This document shows positions 63,116 through 64,000 of a stretch of DNA of 64,000 bases, in pieces. Every line of letters starts with the position of its first letter. The stretch's first letter is position 1. A program made the translations under genes and the position numbers. This DNA comes from Geomonas anaerohicana (lineage in GTDB: Bacteria > Desulfobacterota > Desulfuromonadia > Geobacterales > Geobacteraceae). The notes beneath the pieces were generated by a model that saw nothing but the letters and a program-made list of their open reading frames with translations, did not search any database and had not been told where the DNA came from. The DNA is taken from positions 1 through 64,000 of the forward strand of contig NZ_JAEMHL010000007.1 in assembly GCF_016458305.1 (NCBI RefSeq), given 5' to 3'.

Positions 63116-64000
63116 TTACCGTGCACCGCCGACGGTGATGGCGGGGATGAGAAGGGTCGGCTGGGCGTCGGAGACCGGCACGCCCTGGCCGTCCTTGCCG
63201 CAGGTGCCGATGCCGAAACCGAGGTCGCTGCCCACCATGGCGATCCGGCGCAGCACCTCGGGGCCGTTCCCCGCCAGGGTCGCCCCCCGGACCGGCTCGC
63301 CGATGGCGCCGTTCTCGATCAGGTACCCCTCGGTGACCTCGAAGACGAAGTCGCCGTTCACCGTGTTGACCTGTCCTCCGCCCATGCGCTTCACGAACAG
63401 GCCGTTGGGCACGCTCCTCAGGATCTCGCCGGGGTCGCTGTTTCCCGGCGCGATCAAGGTGTTGGTCATGCGCACGATGGGGCGGTTGCGATAGGATTCT
63501 CGCCTGCCGTTGCCGGTGGAGGCACAGCCGTCCTTCAGGGCCGAGAGCCGGTCATACAGGTATCCCTTGAGGATGCCGTTTTCCACCAGCACCGTCTTCT
63601 GTGCCGGCGACCCTTCGCTGTCGAAACCGAACGAGCCGCGTGCGTAGGGGATGGTGGCGTCGTCGATGACCGTGATCAGTTCCGAAGCGACCTGCTCGCC
63701 GATCCTCCCTCGGTACACCGAACTTCCCGCCTGCACCAGATCCGCCTCCAAGCCGTGCCCGATGGCCTCGTGCACCATGGTTCCCCCCGCCTCGCTGGAA
63801 AGGACCACCGGGAACTGACCGGCCGGGGACTTCCGGGCCCCCAGCATCATCACGCCGCGCGCCGCAGCCTTGAGCGCCAGTTCCTCGGGCGGGAATTCGT
63901 CAAAGAGTTCGAAGCCGCGGGCGGCGCCCACCGGCTCGTACCCGGTCTGGGTTACCTTGCCGTCCTGCGCCACGACCTGGGCGAGAAAGACGGTCGAGCA
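63116..64000 (-). CDS. tldD: Zinc metalloprotease TldD (3' part, continues past the window)
   Basis: About 295 C-terminal residues; the N-terminal half lies beyond 64000. The catalytic motif HEAIGHGLEAD (HExxxH) is present, as are SEAGGTMVHEA and GGGQVNTVNGDFVFEV. TldD pairs with TldE in degrading unfolded peptides and maturing small modified peptides. tldE is not in view. Confidence 0.94.
   Translation of the reverse strand, partial: CSTVFLAQVVAQDGKVTQTGYEPVGAARGFELFDEFPPEELALKAAARGVMMLGARKSPAGQFPVVLSSEAGGTMVHEAIGHGLEADLVQAGSSVYRGRIGEQVASELITVIDDATIPYARGSFGFDSEGSPAQKTVLVENGILKGYLYDRLSALKDGCASTGNGRRESYRNRPIVRMTNTLIAPGNSDPGEILRSVPNGLFVKRMGGGQVNTVNGDFVFEVTEGYLIENGAIGEPVRGATLAGNGPEVLRRIAMVGSDLGFGIGTCGKDGQGVPVSDAQPTLLIPAITVGGAR

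Overview
The window looks like chromosomal DNA of a Geobacter-type bacterium (Geobacteraceae, Desulfuromonadia; probably the Geomonas/Citrifermentans side, which is inference). The basis is gene order (rpsB-tsf-pyrH-frr-uppS-cdsA-dxr-rseP-tsaB, ilvD-ilvB-ilvN-psd-pssA-leuA, leuC-leuD; prs-rplY-pth-ychF-rpsF-rpsR-rplI), high-GC codon use in the core genes, two riboswitches almost identical to the Geobacter 3',3'-cGAMP class, a CFI-box metalloprotease and a cytochrome P460-type haem protein. No rRNA, tRNA or CRISPR array was seen.

Positions 1-8200 are a lower-GC accessory and signalling region. It holds an overlapping KaiC-like ATPase and histidine kinase pair, four receiver-only response regulators (three from one duplicated cassette, one of them with an in-frame deletion), a gutted histidine kinase, an IS3-type transposase remnant and a 0.5 kb gene-poor stretch with two consensus DnaA boxes. 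Positions 8200-14500 carry a periplasmic beta carbonic anhydrase, several small proteins, a 21-bp minisatellite, and a minus-strand cluster (His-rich exported protein, DUF4382 lipoprotein, hemerythrin, SYLF protein) with two cGAMP-type riboswitches, followed by a PilZ protein.

Positions 14700-20700 are housekeeping: PRPP synthase, bL25, peptidyl-tRNA hydrolase, YchF, then the bS6-bS18-DUF2232-bL9 operon. Positions 20700-26100 hold accessory genes and a divergent ilvC/ilvY pair of enterobacterial type. Positions 26300-34200 form the translation, isoprenoid and phospholipid block, in which cdsA appears to start at an AUC codon. Positions 34200-48600 carry branched-chain amino acid genes (ilvD, ilvB, ilvN, then psd/pssA, T-box-controlled leuA, leuC, leuD), interrupted by an exported protease with a CFI-box C-terminus, a cold-shock protein and a LOG-family protein. 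The class II ilvC paired with ilvY is absent from the ilvBN cluster, where related genomes carry ilvC.

Positions 48800-64000 hold an envelope block: a WP/FPLY-repeat exported protein coupled to MlaE and an MCE protein (no MlaF ATPase nearby), a CruF-like membrane protein, a P460-type cytochrome and an M16 peptidase. After these come a coupled EEP/phospholipase D pair, leucyl aminopeptidase, class II DAHP synthase, a membrane-anchored C13-type protease and the 3' part of tldD. Several families of palindromic repeats lie between genes. All functions are inferred from reading the sequence; no database search was run.
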